Below are positions 1 to 9,227 of a stretch of 64,000 nt of DNA, one piece after another. Every line of letters starts with the position of its first letter. Within the stretch, counting starts at the first letter, position 1. The notes beneath the pieces were generated by a model that was not told the DNA's origin, searched no databases, and worked only from the letters and a program-made list of their open reading frames with translations. Origin of the DNA: Cellulophaga baltica (lineage in GTDB: Bacteria; Bacteroidota; Bacteroidia; Flavobacteriales; Flavobacteriaceae); contig NZ_FNBD01000010.1 of the NCBI RefSeq assembly GCF_900102165.1, forward strand, positions 89,596 to 153,595, read 5' to 3'. The position numbers and the translations under genes were made by a program.

Positions 1-44
1 ATATGGTTAATTTGGTAGGCTAACTTATAAATTTTTTACTCATT

Positions 45-380
45 ATGGAAACTATCAATTGGTCTGATTTTTCTAAAGTAGATATGCGTGTAGGGACTAT
101 AGTTTCTGTAAACGACTTTCCTGAAGTGAGAAACCCTGCTTACAAATTGGAGATTGACTTTGGGCCTGAAATAGGGATAAAGAAAACATCAGCACAAATA
201 ACGACGGTTTACAAGAAAGAAGATCTTATTGGGAAACAGATTGTTGCAGTAGTTAATTTTCCCAAAAAGCAGATTGCCAATTTCATGAGTGAATGTTTGG
301 TTTTAGGAGCCGTGAATAATAAAGATGTTACTTTGCTCCATCCTGGATTGAAGGTTGAAAACGGACTTAAGATATCTTGA
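45..380 (+). CDS. csaA: CsaA-like tRNA-binding domain protein
   Basis: A 111-residue protein consisting of a single OB-fold tRNA-binding domain (EMAP-II/Trbp111 type). The N-terminus WSDFSKVDMRVGTI and the segment SAQITTVY are characteristic of the CsaA family, which binds tRNA and in Bacillus has been linked to chaperone or secretion functions. The length matches the family (about 110 residues), so it looks complete. No signal peptide is visible, so it should be cytoplasmic. Its stop codon overlaps the TTG start of the following symporter gene, which suggests translational coupling. The family assignment is solid; the cellular role is not shown by the sequence. Confidence 0.88.
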   Translation: METINWSDFSKVDMRVGTIVSVNDFPEVRNPAYKLEIDFGPEIGIKKTSAQITTVYKKEDLIGKQIVAVVNFPKKQIANFMSECLVLGAVNNKDVTLLHPGLKVENGLKIS

Positions 381-1302
381 TTTTCTTGCTTCAAAACAGT
401 ATTGATAGTATCCCAATTAATTTTAACGAAGAATCACTCTGGATATTAAATTTAGCATTGGCACTCGTGATGTTTGGAATCTCTTTAGAAATTTCTATAG
501 GAGATTTTAAAGCGTTGTTTAAAAAGCCTAAAGCTATTTTTGTTGGTGTACTCAGTCAGTTTTTTCTTCTGCCTCTGGTTACCTTTATTTTAGTAATATT
601 GATAAAACCTTATCCAAGTATTGCCTTAGGTATGTTTATGGTGGCAGCTTGCCCAGGCGGTAACATTTCTAATTTTATTACCCATATTGCAAAGGGGAAT
701 TCTGCGCTATCGGTATGTTTAACCGCTATTGCAACATTATTGGCAATATTTATGACCCCTATAAATTTAGAATTCTGGGATCTTTTTATGCACCTACTGC
801 GCAGATTTTAAAAGAGGTAGCTATTGAGCCCATGGCCATGGTGCAATTAGTTTTCATGCTGTTAGGAGTTCCGTTATTTCTAGGAATGTGGGTGAATTAT
901 TGGAAGCCAAGACTAGCAAAAAGTATTGCGAGAGTCCTTAAAATTGTTTCTTTATTATTTTTTGTGGTACTTATATGTATAGCATTGTATGCAAATAGAA
1001 TTATATTAGTAGATTACATATGGTACGTGTTTTGGCTTGTAGTGATCCATAATTTAATTGCTTTTATATCTGGATTTTCTTTAGCGAAGTTAGTAGGGTT
1101 AAATACCGCAAATACAAGAACAATTACAATAGAAACGGGAATACAAAACTCAGGTTTAGGCTTACTTTTGATAGTTACTTTTTTTGACGGTTTAGGAGGT
1201 ATGGCATTATTGGCTGCTTTTTGGGGAATTTGGCATTTAGTCTCCGGATTACTCCTTGCTAGTTTTTGGAGTTCTCGAGAAATAATAACTAAAGAAATAT
1301 AG
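377..1302 (+). pseudogene. Bile acid:sodium symporter family transporter, interrupted by a -1 frameshift
   Basis: Two overlapping reading frames together encode one BASS-family (SBF-like) membrane transporter. The first frame (377-811) gives residues up to PINLEFW. The homologous sequence then continues in another frame as GSFYAPTAQILKEV and runs to 1302. Inserting one G into the GGG run at 777-779 joins them into a 308-residue protein of normal family length with about nine hydrophobic segments and the motif ACPGGNISNF. The gene begins with TTG overlapping the csaA stop and ends one base before the next gene. No slippery heptamer is visible, so a real mutation or a single-base sequence error is more likely than programmed frameshifting. 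Substrate is unknown. Confidence 0.8.
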
Positions 1303-1303
1303 C

Positions 1304-2350
1304 TTGAAGAAAATAGGGTACGCTGTTGTTCAAATGTTTGTGGGCACACTTTTATGGTTTTATTTTAAAAAAACAGCACACCATGGCTTGGAGAATATTC
1401 CGAAAGATACACCTGTTATTTTTTTATCAAACCACCAGAATGCATTTTTAGACACTATTTTAATTGCTACAAATTGCAAGAGAAAACCTTATTTTTTAAC
1501 GCGATCTGATGTTTTTAAAAACACTGTTTTGAAGGGCATATTTTCTTTTTTTAAAATGATTCCGATTTACAGAATTAGAGATGGCTTTGCAACTTTACAG
1601 AAGAATCAATATACGTTTGACTTTTGTTCAAGTTTACTTAACAAAAATGAAGCTCTAGTGGTGTTTCCTGAGGGCGATCATAATTTAAAACGAAAGGTAA
1701 GACCTCTAAGTAAAGGATTTATACGTATTATTTTAAATGCTTTAGAGGCCAACCCGGAATTGAATATACACTTGGTTCCCGTAGGGGTAAACTATCAAGC
1801 GGCAAAGAATTTTCCTGATAGTGCAGCCTTATATTATGGTTCTGCAATTTCAGTCAAAGAATTTTTAGAGCAAAGCAGCATAAATAACTCAGAGCAAGCT
1901 CTAAAAAATCATGTATTCAAGGCTTTAAAAAATCTTACAACACACATAGAAGATGATGCAAAGTATGCTTTTACAATTCAGAAATTAGAGGCTTTTGGGG
2001 TAGATTATACCAAGCCGAAAGAAGTTAATGAGAAATTACTTTATTTGTCTTCTATATCTAAAATACCGGAAACTATTACAGAAGCTAATAGCTTTGATCT
2101 ATTAAAAAAATGGATTTTTATGATAATTAATTTTCCTGTCATTCTAGCATGGAATTTAACGATAAAACCCAAAATAAAGGATCTAGCCTTTTTAAGTACA
2201 TTTAGGTTTGCATATGCAGTAGTCATCTTTCCTATTTATTATATCTTCTTAGCTTTAGGGACTTATCTATTTACACAAGACATCATTTCGGGATTATTGG
2301 TTACGATGACAGTTTTTGTATATAATTTGTTTTACACTAAGACCATGTAA
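1304..2350 (+). CDS. PlsC-type lysophospholipid acyltransferase family protein
   Basis: A 348-residue membrane-associated acyltransferase. The catalytic motif is NHQNAFLD near residue 44, an H-x5-D variant common in Bacteroidota members rather than the canonical H-x4-D. The FPEGDH motif near residue 121 corresponds to acyltransferase motif III. Two or three hydrophobic segments follow the catalytic domain (after about residue 265). It probably acylates a lysophospholipid or a related glycerol lipid at the inner membrane. The predicted start is TTG, one base after the previous stop; an ATG ten codons downstream (1334) is an alternative. A strong hairpin terminator follows directly. The exact acceptor is unknown. 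Confidence 0.8.
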   Translation: MKKIGYAVVQMFVGTLLWFYFKKTAHHGLENIPKDTPVIFLSNHQNAFLDTILIATNCKRKPYFLTRSDVFKNTVLKGIFSFFKMIPIYRIRDGFATLQKNQYTFDFCSSLLNKNEALVVFPEGDHNLKRKVRPLSKGFIRIILNALEANPELNIHLVPVGVNYQAAKNFPDSAALYYGSAISVKEFLEQSSINNSEQALKNHVFKALKNLTTHIEDDAKYAFTIQKLEAFGVDYTKPKEVNEKLLYLSSISKIPETITEANSFDLLKKWIFMIINFPVILAWNLTIKPKIKDLAFLSTFRFAYAVVIFPIYYIFLALGTYLFTQDIISGLLVTMTVFVYNLFYTKTM

Positions 2351-2385
2351 AAAAGCATCCTCAATTAGTTGTTGAGGATGCTTTT
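2351..2385. terminator. Bidirectional intrinsic terminator
   Basis: A perfect 14-bp stem (AAAAGCATCCTCAA paired with TTGAGGATGCTTTT) closes a 7-nt loop. It sits between the convergent acyltransferase and M14 peptidase genes, with an A-tract on one side and a T-tract on the other, so it can serve both. Confidence 0.9.
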
Positions 2386-2390
2386 ATATC

Positions 2391-4910
2391 TTATAACATA
2401 TCGCTAAAGAAAATAGCGTTCATTAATAATTTATTTGTTCCGTACCAAAAAGCTCTAAAATTAGTGTTGTCTGTAAACACAATAACTTTTCCACGGCCCA
2501 AGCTTTGAGCTTGAAAAGGAACGCTGTTACTCAGTAACTTTAATTTTTCCTCAGAAATATATCCACTTAAAAGCGGATTGCTAGTATATTGAATGGGGTT
2601 GTTGTAACTACTCTTGTTAGGTTCAATATAAATATTTGTATTTCTAAATAAGGGCAGTACATCATTTTTGTATCCGAAATTTATAGGATGTGAGCGGTCT
2701 AGTTTTGCTTCAAAAATTGCACCTCCAGTAACTTGGGCACCAAAGAAGCTTTGTTTTTGCTCATAGGTAATGTCTTTTGCCACTAGCGTATCATTCTTAA
2801 ATTTTAAATTAATAAATTCATTTTTTACTAACCATTTCGTTGTGTTTCTATAGCCTATAAGAGTGCCTCCGTTTTTTACCCACATTTTTAACTTTTCAGA
2901 TGCTGCTTTATCAATTCCTCGGTAGGAATTAGGCATTATTATGGCGGTATACCGACTTAAATCGGTTCTGCTGAAATAATCCGTATCTAATTTAGTAAGG
3001 TTGATATTATAACGTTGATCAAATAAATGCCATATTTCTCCAGCGTCATAAGAAGTAATTCCATTACCAACGATAATAGCAACTTCCTGTTTTTCTAAGG
3101 CTTGAAAAGATCCGCTGCCTAAATCAATACCTAAGGTGTGCCCTGTGCCTACAGAAATAATATCAATATAACTTTCTTGAGCTACTTCTTTTAAAAAGGT
3201 GTGTAATTCTTCTGGATTTAGTTTTTGGTTTTGTACAGGAATGAGAATAGATCCATAGTCATAGGTATTGCCTTCAACAGAAAATGGTTTTTCTCCTACT
3301 TTAGCTCGTATTCCTTTGTTTAATATTTTATTTAATGCTTTAGGAGTGTAGTACTCATTCCATTCAAATACGTACGCATAATTAGATAAGTTACCCACAC
3401 TACTAGATAAAGTTGGTAAGGCTGTTATTTCCTCCCCTAAATTTGCAGTAGAATTTACTTCGGTATAGTCTAGGTTGAAAGCTAGTGGAAATGTCCAGGC
3501 AGAAATATCATAAAAAAGGCTGTCTGTAAAGGTGGTGCGCTTTTCGAACATAGCCTTTATTAATCTACTATTCCTTTGGTTCATAGGAACTACATAACTA
3601 TTCTCTTTATGAAATGCTTTGCCATTAATTTTGGCGTCACTTTTTAAGTGATGTAATTTTATTTTTTGACGTTGTAAAATTTCAGCTAAATGCCAGGATT
3701 TAGCAGCGTCCTTAGCATCCCCAAAAATAATAGTCTTTGTTTTATTTTTAGAGTTTTCTGTTAAGGCGTCTTTGTAAAACTGTTGTTGGTATAGTAGTAA
3801 TTTTACACGCATATTCTCGGCAGCTTCAATAGTAGAGAGTGCCGTTGTAAATTGGTTTTTTATTGTAAAAGGGAAGGTGAGAATTCCATTTTCACTTTCT
3901 TGAATATGGCCTCGAGAGCTAGCTTGCTCAAACAAAATACCAATACCACCATTTACATCCGGAAAAGTAGATCCTTTACCATAATAATAGTCGTCATAGT
4001 TTTCTTCAGAAAAATATAAAGAACCAATGTTATCTAGTGCCTTAGAGTGGTACGTAGCAATTTCTGTAGTAAGCTCTTGATTTATTTTTGGAGTTAGTGG
4101 GTGTACTCTGTCTGGCTCTCCCGGTTGAAAAAAGAAAGTAGCGTTGGTTCCCATTTCATGGTGATCTGTTAAGATGTTAGGCATCCATTTATGAAAGGTA
4201 GCTATTCTAGCTCTACTTTCTGGTAATTGTACAGGTAGCCAATCGCGATTCATATCAAACCAATAGTGGTTGGTTCTTCCTCCAGGCCAAACTTCATGAT
4301 ATTCACGGTCATTATTATCAGGATTTAAATTTGAACTTTTATTGGTGTTTGCCCAATAAGCAAAGCGTTGTAGTCCATCTGGATTGAATGATGGATCTAA
4401 TAGAATAACCGTGTTTTCTAGCAGCTTCTCAATAGCATCTCCTTCGGCGGCAGCTAAGTAATAAGCGTAAGCTAGTGCGGCATTGCTTCCGCTAGGCTCA
4501 TTGCCATGGATAGAAAAACCTTGATAAACAACAACAGGTAGGTTTGATACATCTTGAGTGGCACCTGTTTCTTTGGTAATTGAAAGATGATCTTTTTGAA
4601 TCTGTTCTATCTTACCATGATTTTTTGGAGCGGTAATCGTAAGTAATAATAAAGGCCTGCCTTCAAAAGTTTCACCACGATTTTCAATACTAATACGATC
4701 AGATGAAGCTGCTAGTGCTTGCATGTAATAGACCAGTTTGTCATGAGTAATATGCCATTCTCCAACTTCATGGCCAATAATAGATTCTGGCGTAGGAATA
4801 TTTTTGTTGTAATTGGTATTTGAAGGGAGGTAGTAATCTAGGGTTGCTTTTTCTTGAGAGGTAAGGGTAAGTGATACTAGAAATAATGAGAGAAAGATAA
4901 GTTTTTTCAT
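2391..4910 (-). CDS. Exported M14-family zinc carboxypeptidase
   Basis: An 839-residue secreted metallopeptidase. A signal peptide occupies about residues 1-18 (MKKLIFLSLFLVSLTLTS). The M14 catalytic domain follows: the zinc ligand motif HGNEPSG near residue 134 (H-x2-E), the substrate-binding region FDMNRDW and the DHHEMG segment near residue 249. The C-terminal half (about 400-839) is long, contains a glutamine-amidotransferase-like stretch (VGNGITSYDAGEIWHLFD) and carries no recognisable T9SS sorting domain. Likely located in the periplasm or on the cell surface and acting on peptides or peptidoglycan fragments; substrate is inference. It is monocistronic, ending at the shared terminator. 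Confidence 0.88.
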   Translation of the reverse strand: MKKLIFLSLFLVSLTLTSQEKATLDYYLPSNTNYNKNIPTPESIIGHEVGEWHITHDKLVYYMQALAASSDRISIENRGETFEGRPLLLLTITAPKNHGKIEQIQKDHLSITKETGATQDVSNLPVVVYQGFSIHGNEPSGSNAALAYAYYLAAAEGDAIEKLLENTVILLDPSFNPDGLQRFAYWANTNKSSNLNPDNNDREYHEVWPGGRTNHYWFDMNRDWLPVQLPESRARIATFHKWMPNILTDHHEMGTNATFFFQPGEPDRVHPLTPKINQELTTEIATYHSKALDNIGSLYFSEENYDDYYYGKGSTFPDVNGGIGILFEQASSRGHIQESENGILTFPFTIKNQFTTALSTIEAAENMRVKLLLYQQQFYKDALTENSKNKTKTIIFGDAKDAAKSWHLAEILQRQKIKLHHLKSDAKINGKAFHKENSYVVPMNQRNSRLIKAMFEKRTTFTDSLFYDISAWTFPLAFNLDYTEVNSTANLGEEITALPTLSSSVGNLSNYAYVFEWNEYYTPKALNKILNKGIRAKVGEKPFSVEGNTYDYGSILIPVQNQKLNPEELHTFLKEVAQESYIDIISVGTGHTLGIDLGSGSFQALEKQEVAIIVGNGITSYDAGEIWHLFDQRYNINLTKLDTDYFSRTDLSRYTAIIMPNSYRGIDKAASEKLKMWVKNGGTLIGYRNTTKWLVKNEFINLKFKNDTLVAKDITYEQKQSFFGAQVTGGAIFEAKLDRSHPINFGYKNDVLPLFRNTNIYIEPNKSSYNNPIQYTSNPLLSGYISEEKLKLLSNSVPFQAQSLGRGKVIVFTDNTNFRAFWYGTNKLLMNAIFFSDML

Positions 4911-4939
4911 AGAGTAGTTTGAATTAGTCCCTATAAAAA

Positions 4940-4970
4940 TAAAAAAACGACTCTTAAAAGAAGAGTCGTT
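4940..4970 (-). terminator. Intrinsic terminator of the DUF3276 gene
   Basis: A 10-bp stem, AACGACTCTT with AAGAGTCGTT around an AAAAG loop. On the minus strand it is followed by a run of T (seen as the A-tract at about 4939-4947). It lies between DUF3276 and the M14 gene. Confidence 0.85.
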
Positions 4971-4995
4971 ACCATTAATTTGTGAAAATTAAATT

Positions 4996-5376
4996 TTATA
5001 TGTCGTCAAAGCTAACATCTGTAAAGCTTTCCGTCGATGTTTTTTCTGCAGAATTTTCAACCAAGACATCTTCTTCTCTTTTAAAATCTTTTTGATGACG
5101 CTCAGAAATTACTTCGGTACCTTTTTCTTCTATGATGTAATTCATCATCTCATCTAGATTTTCTTTAAATGCTGAAAAGTCCTCTTTGTAAAGGTAAATT
5201 TTGTGTTTCTTGTAGTGAAATGATCCGTCGTCATGAGTAAATTTTTTACTCTCCGTAATCGTTAGATAATAATCACCAGCTTTTGTGCTTCTTACATCAA
5301 AAAAATAAGTTCTTCTACCTGCTCTTAGGACTTTGGAGTAAATTTCCTCCTGATCCATCAATTCTTTTTCCTCCAT
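4996..5376 (-). CDS. PUR family DNA/RNA-binding protein (DUF3276)
   Basis: A 126-residue cytoplasmic protein. Residues about 10-85 (IYSKVLRAGRRTYFFDV through the KKHKIYLYKEDF segment) match the bacterial PUR-alpha-like fold annotated as DUF3276. The C-terminal tail is acidic and low complexity. The family is nearly universal in Bacteroidota; related PUR proteins bind single-stranded DNA or RNA. Start could be the first Met or the Met at residue 7 (MDQEEIYSK). It has its own terminator, so it is probably monocistronic. Confidence 0.85.
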   Translation of the reverse strand: MEEKELMDQEEIYSKVLRAGRRTYFFDVRSTKAGDYYLTITESKKFTHDDGSFHYKKHKIYLYKEDFSAFKENLDEMMNYIIEEKGTEVISERHQKDFKREEDVLVENSAEKTSTESFTDVSFDDI

Positions 5377-5450
5377 TGCTAAAAAAATCTATAGTTAATT
5401 ATTAGTGTACCTTCAAAAATGGCAAAAAATTGCTAATCTAACAACTTTTT

Positions 5451-7205
5451 TTAGCTTTCTTTATCAATCAATTGTGTGTGGTAAAGTTCCTTGTAATACC
5501 CATCTGTCTCAATTAGAGAGTCATGCGTACCTTCCTGTAATATTTTTCCTTCTTTTAAAATAATGATTTTATCAGCGTTTTTTGCTGAGGATACTCTATG
5601 GCTTACCAATAAAGTTGTTTTGCTTTTAGAAACATTCTTCAAATTCTTAAGAATCTCTTCTTCCGTTTCTGTATCTACGGCAGATAAACAATCATCAAAT
5701 AAATATATTTTCGGGTCTTTCAATAAGGCTCTTGCGATAGAAACACGTTGTTTTTGTCCGCCACTTAATGTAATACCTCTCTCTCCTAATATCGTGTCAT
5801 ATTTTTTTGTAAAATCCATGATATTTTTATGCACTACAGCTTTTTTGGCAACAGCTATAATTTCTTCATCGGTGGCATTTTGCTTTCCAAACTTGATATT
5901 ATTTTTGATGGAGTCAGAGAAAAGAAAAGCATCTTGGGGTACTGCGCCAACTTCTTGACGAATAGAATTCAAATTAAGATTCTTAATAGGGGTATCATCT
6001 AATAATATTTCTCCTGAGCTCACGTCATAAAGACGCGCGATAAGATCTAGAATTGTAGATTTTCCAGAGCCTGTTTTGCCAATAATAGCTACTGTCTGTC
6101 CTGGTTCAATGGTGAATGAAATATCATTAAGCGCTGTAATTTCTGTGTCTTCATATGTGAAGGTTACATTCTTAAATTCAATTTTCCCAGATAAAGGGGT
6201 AGGAGTTAAAACTTCATTTTTAATAGATGGGGTTATTTGTAAAAACTCATTGATACGTTTTTGTGATGCCTCCGCACGCTGAACAATAGAGGTAAGCCAA
6301 CCAATAACCGCTACAGGCCAAGTAAGCATATTTACATAGATTACGAACTCCGCAATAACACCAACCGAATCTATTTCACCATTAATATATTGTTGGCCAC
6401 TAATATAAATCACAAAAATAGTACTGATTCCTATTAATAATACCATTAAGGGGAAGAACCATGCATTTACCTTAGCTAGGTTCATACTCTTGTTCTTTCC
6501 TTCTATAGCCAGTTCTGTAAGTTCTTTATTAATATCATTTTCTAAACCGTAGGCCTTGATAACAGAAATTCCAGAGAAAGATTCTTGCGTAAATGTAGAT
6601 AACTTAGAAAGGTATTGTTGTACAATAGTGCTTCGTTTGTGAATAACTTTGCTAATGTTATAAATCAATACAGATAATATAGGAAGCGGTATCAGGGTAT
6701 ATACTGCCAATTTAGGAGCCGTCATGAACATTAAGGGAATGATGCAAGCAAAAAGTGTGATGGTGTTGATGCCATACATCAATGCTGGTCCGGCATAATT
6801 TCTTACTTCACCCACATCTTCACTAATCCTATTCATTAAATCACCAGTCCTATTTTTTTTGTAAAAATTGAGGTTTAGCAATTGATAATGATCAAATACT
6901 TCGTTCTTTAAATCGTATTCGATATATCTAGATACTTTGATAATAGTCTGCCTCATTAAAAAAGTAAATAGCGCAGCTAACAATGCAGTTCCTAGAATAA
7001 TTAAAATATTTTCTAGCAGCAATTCTTTGGCTTCAGACTTATCAATGATATTATTCCCGTAGTTTTCAACAACTTTAATCGACTTTTTTACATAAGAAGG
7101 AGTAACCAAAGAGAATACCCTTGCTATTATGGTGATGAACAACCCTAAAAGCAGTTGAGTGCTATATTTTTTTAAATATTTATTGATGTATTTTAATTCC
7201 TTCAT
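5451..7205 (-). CDS. ABC exporter, fused permease-ATPase (MdlA-like)
   Basis: A 584-residue half-transporter. The N-terminal membrane domain (about 1-310) has six hydrophobic segments. The nucleotide-binding domain has Walker A GKTGSGKST (about 377-385), signature LSGGQKQR and Walker B IYLFDDCLSAVD. The catalytic Glu after Walker B is replaced by Asp (FDD), as in MdlA-type subunits that normally pair with a canonical partner; no partner gene is adjacent. It likely exports a hydrophobic compound or lipid across the inner membrane. On the minus strand a TATCTTTG element lies upstream (7251-7258). A weak hairpin (GCTAA/TTAGC, 5432-5455) that includes the stop codon may terminate it. Confidence 0.87.
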   Translation of the reverse strand: MKELKYINKYLKKYSTQLLLGLFITIIARVFSLVTPSYVKKSIKVVENYGNNIIDKSEAKELLLENILIILGTALLAALFTFLMRQTIIKVSRYIEYDLKNEVFDHYQLLNLNFYKKNRTGDLMNRISEDVGEVRNYAGPALMYGINTITLFACIIPLMFMTAPKLAVYTLIPLPILSVLIYNISKVIHKRSTIVQQYLSKLSTFTQESFSGISVIKAYGLENDINKELTELAIEGKNKSMNLAKVNAWFFPLMVLLIGISTIFVIYISGQQYINGEIDSVGVIAEFVIYVNMLTWPVAVIGWLTSIVQRAEASQKRINEFLQITPSIKNEVLTPTPLSGKIEFKNVTFTYEDTEITALNDISFTIEPGQTVAIIGKTGSGKSTILDLIARLYDVSSGEILLDDTPIKNLNLNSIRQEVGAVPQDAFLFSDSIKNNIKFGKQNATDEEIIAVAKKAVVHKNIMDFTKKYDTILGERGITLSGGQKQRVSIARALLKDPKIYLFDDCLSAVDTETEEEILKNLKNVSKSKTTLLVSHRVSSAKNADKIIILKEGKILQEGTHDSLIETDGYYKELYHTQLIDKES

Positions 7206-7336
7206 GAAGCCTTAGTTGCTGTAAAGTGTTGAATTTTCTAATCGAAGTGACAAAGATATGTGATTAAAGTAAAATGAAATGTTATAAAACTGATAAGATA
7301 TAACCAAACCATAACCTAGTATTAAAAATATAGTTC

Positions 7337-7344
7337 TATTTTTG
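7337..7344 (+). promoter_or_regulatory. Candidate -7 element upstream of nusB
   Basis: TATTTTTG matches the Bacteroidota -7 consensus TAnnTTTG and lies 36 bp upstream of the nusB start. No good -33 element is seen at the usual spacing, so this is a weak call. Confidence 0.35.
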
Positions 7345-7379
7345 CCGCTTGAAGTTTAACCCATTTAAGTTCTTTAAAA

Positions 7380-8327
7380 ATGCTTACAAGAAGGCATGTG
7401 CGAGTAAAAGTAATGCAATGTATTTATGCATTAACACGTTCCAATGACGATTCTTTAGAAAAACAACAAAAGTTTTTGAAATTCAGTATTGAAAATACAT
7501 ATTCGTTGTATTTATTGATGATGAGTTTGATGAAGGAAATCCACGATTTGGCAAAACAGCAAGTAGAGCTTTCTGCAAATACATATTTATCAAGTTCATC
7601 CAATACTTTTGATGACAAGAAGAAATTTGTAAACAATAGGTTTATAAAAATGATTTCTGAAAACAAGGTTCTTGAAGAAGAGCTAGAAATAAGAAAACTT
7701 CAGAATTGGTATTTAAATGATGAGTATGTAAAGCTACTTTACAAAGAAATCATAGCAAGTAATTACTACAATAAATACATGCATGCAACCGCTTCTAGTT
7801 TTGAAGATGATAAGCAGTTAATTGTAGATTTGTTTAAGAATATCATTGCTCCTAATGAAAAAATCTACGATTATTTTGAGGACGATAAACTTACTTGGGT
7901 AGATGATATTCCTTTAGTGAATACATTTATTTTAAAACTTTTGAAAAAGGCAAAGCCAGATGCTGTAGAATCTTATTTTTTACCTCCTTTAGTTAAGGAT
8001 CAAGAAGATATTGAATTTTCTAAAAAACTTCTGTCTAAAACCTTACTTCAAAATGAGAAGTTGGTCAAAGAGATAGAGGGTAAAACTCCTAATTGGGATA
8101 AAGATAGAATTGCAGATATAGATGCAATTTTATTAAAAATGGCAATTGCAGAATTGTTAAATTTTCCTTCCATACCAGAACGTGTTACTATTAATGAATA
8201 TTTAGAACTTGCCAAAGAGTACAGTACGCCTAAGAGTAGTACGTTTATCAATGGTATTTTAGATAAGCTAATAAAGGAATACGAGCAGGACGGAAAACTA
8301 AACAAAATTGGTAGAGGTTTATTATAA
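7380..8327 (+). CDS. nusB: Transcription antitermination factor NusB
   Basis: A 315-residue protein of the long Bacteroidota NusB type. The N-terminus MLTRRHVRVKVMQCIYA and the C-terminal core WDKDRIADIDAILLKMAIAE plus INEYLELAKEY are hallmark NusB segments. The middle (about 40-190) is an expansion not present in the 140-residue E. coli protein. NusB with NusE binds boxA RNA and prevents premature termination on rRNA operons. It is followed at short spacing by the DUF1573 lipoprotein and yajC in the same direction, an order often seen in Flavobacteriia. Confidence 0.93.
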   Translation: MLTRRHVRVKVMQCIYALTRSNDDSLEKQQKFLKFSIENTYSLYLLMMSLMKEIHDLAKQQVELSANTYLSSSSNTFDDKKKFVNNRFIKMISENKVLEEELEIRKLQNWYLNDEYVKLLYKEIIASNYYNKYMHATASSFEDDKQLIVDLFKNIIAPNEKIYDYFEDDKLTWVDDIPLVNTFILKLLKKAKPDAVESYFLPPLVKDQEDIEFSKKLLSKTLLQNEKLVKEIEGKTPNWDKDRIADIDAILLKMAIAELLNFPSIPERVTINEYLELAKEYSTPKSSTFINGILDKLIKEYEQDGKLNKIGRGLL

Positions 8328-8369
8328 TATTGTTTATTTTTGATTAAAATTATAAATATTTAGACGGTT

Positions 8370-8846
8370 ATGAGAAAAATAGTTATCGCATTAAATGTAT
8401 TGATGGTAGTTGTTTTAATGTCCTGTAAGGAAGATGCAACAAGTAAAATTAATAATTCAAATCTAGAAGCAGCAGGTCAGAGAGATGCAGCAGCAAAAAT
8501 GCTACCTGTAATGTCTTTTGAAAATGTTGAGCATGATTTTGGATCAATAGTTCAAAATACACCGCAAGAAACTGTTTTTAAATTTACAAATACAGGAGAT
8601 GCTCCTTTGATCATTACAGATGCAAAGAGTACTTGTGGTTGTACAGTTCCACAATATCCTAAGGGAGCAATTGCCCCAGGAGAATCTGGAGAATTGGTAG
8701 TAAATTTTAATGGTTCAGGAAGCAACTTAGTTACTAAAGTTGTTACGGTATCTGCGAATACAGAGAAAGGATCAGAGCAATTGAGAATAAAAGCATTTGT
8801 AACCCCTAAAGATGGTGCTTCAGTAGGGCCATTAAAACAGTCATAA
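8370..8846 (+). CDS. DUF1573 domain lipoprotein
   Basis: A 158-residue exported protein. A signal peptide ends in a lipobox-like LMSC at about residue 19, so it is probably a lipoprotein. Residues about 50-145 form a DUF1573 immunoglobulin-like beta-sandwich, with the typical phrases HDFGSI, FKFTNTGDAPLIITDAKSTC and the CGCTVP cysteine pair. The function of DUF1573 is not established. It lies between nusB and yajC (5 bp before the yajC start), probably co-transcribed. Confidence 0.87.
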   Translation: MRKIVIALNVLMVVVLMSCKEDATSKINNSNLEAAGQRDAAAKMLPVMSFENVEHDFGSIVQNTPQETVFKFTNTGDAPLIITDAKSTCGCTVPQYPKGAIAPGESGELVVNFNGSGSNLVTKVVTVSANTEKGSEQLRIKAFVTPKDGASVGPLKQS

Positions 8847-8850
8847 TTAC

Positions 8851-9147
8851 ATGTTAGAAAAATATCCATTTATTCCGCTTATTGCAATCTTCGTAGTATT
8901 TTATTTCTTTATGATTGCGCCTCAAAGAAAGAAGCAAAAGCAAGAAAAGAAATTCTCAGAAGAATTAAAAAAAGGAGATAAGGTTGTTACTAAAAGTGGA
9001 ATGCACGGAAAGGTTGTTGAGTTAAATGACAAAGACAATACCTGTGTTATAGAAACTTTAGCTGGTAAAATAAAGTTTGAACGTTCTGCTCTTTCTTTAG
9101 AGATGAGTTCTAAACTTAACGCTCCTGCGGTAATAGAGAAAAAGTAA
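8851..9147 (+). CDS. yajC: Preprotein translocase subunit YajC
   Basis: A 98-residue single-pass membrane protein: one hydrophobic helix at about residues 5-22 followed by APQRKKQKQ and the GDKVVTKSGMHGKV motif diagnostic of YajC. It associates with SecDF and the SecYEG translocon at the inner membrane. It starts 4 bp after the DUF1573 stop and ends before a strong hairpin terminator. Confidence 0.95.
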   Translation: MLEKYPFIPLIAIFVVFYFFMIAPQRKKQKQEKKFSEELKKGDKVVTKSGMHGKVVELNDKDNTCVIETLAGKIKFERSALSLEMSSKLNAPAVIEKK

Positions 9148-9170
9148 GTTAACGTAGTATAATACGTTTA

Positions 9171-9198
9171 AAAAAGCACCTTGAAAAAGGTGCTTTTT
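9171..9198. terminator. Bidirectional terminator between yajC and pepT
   Basis: A 12-bp stem (AAAAAGCACCTT with AAGGTGCTTTTT) around a GAAA loop, flanked by A and T tracts, between convergent genes. Confidence 0.9.
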
Positions 9199-9227
9199 TG
9201 TATTGTATGAGTTTCTGTAGTAACCTA

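Noticed and set aside
771..790. Programmed -1 frameshifting in the symporter gene
   Set aside because: No X XXY YYZ slippery heptamer and no clear downstream stimulatory hairpin were seen; mutation or sequence error is simpler.
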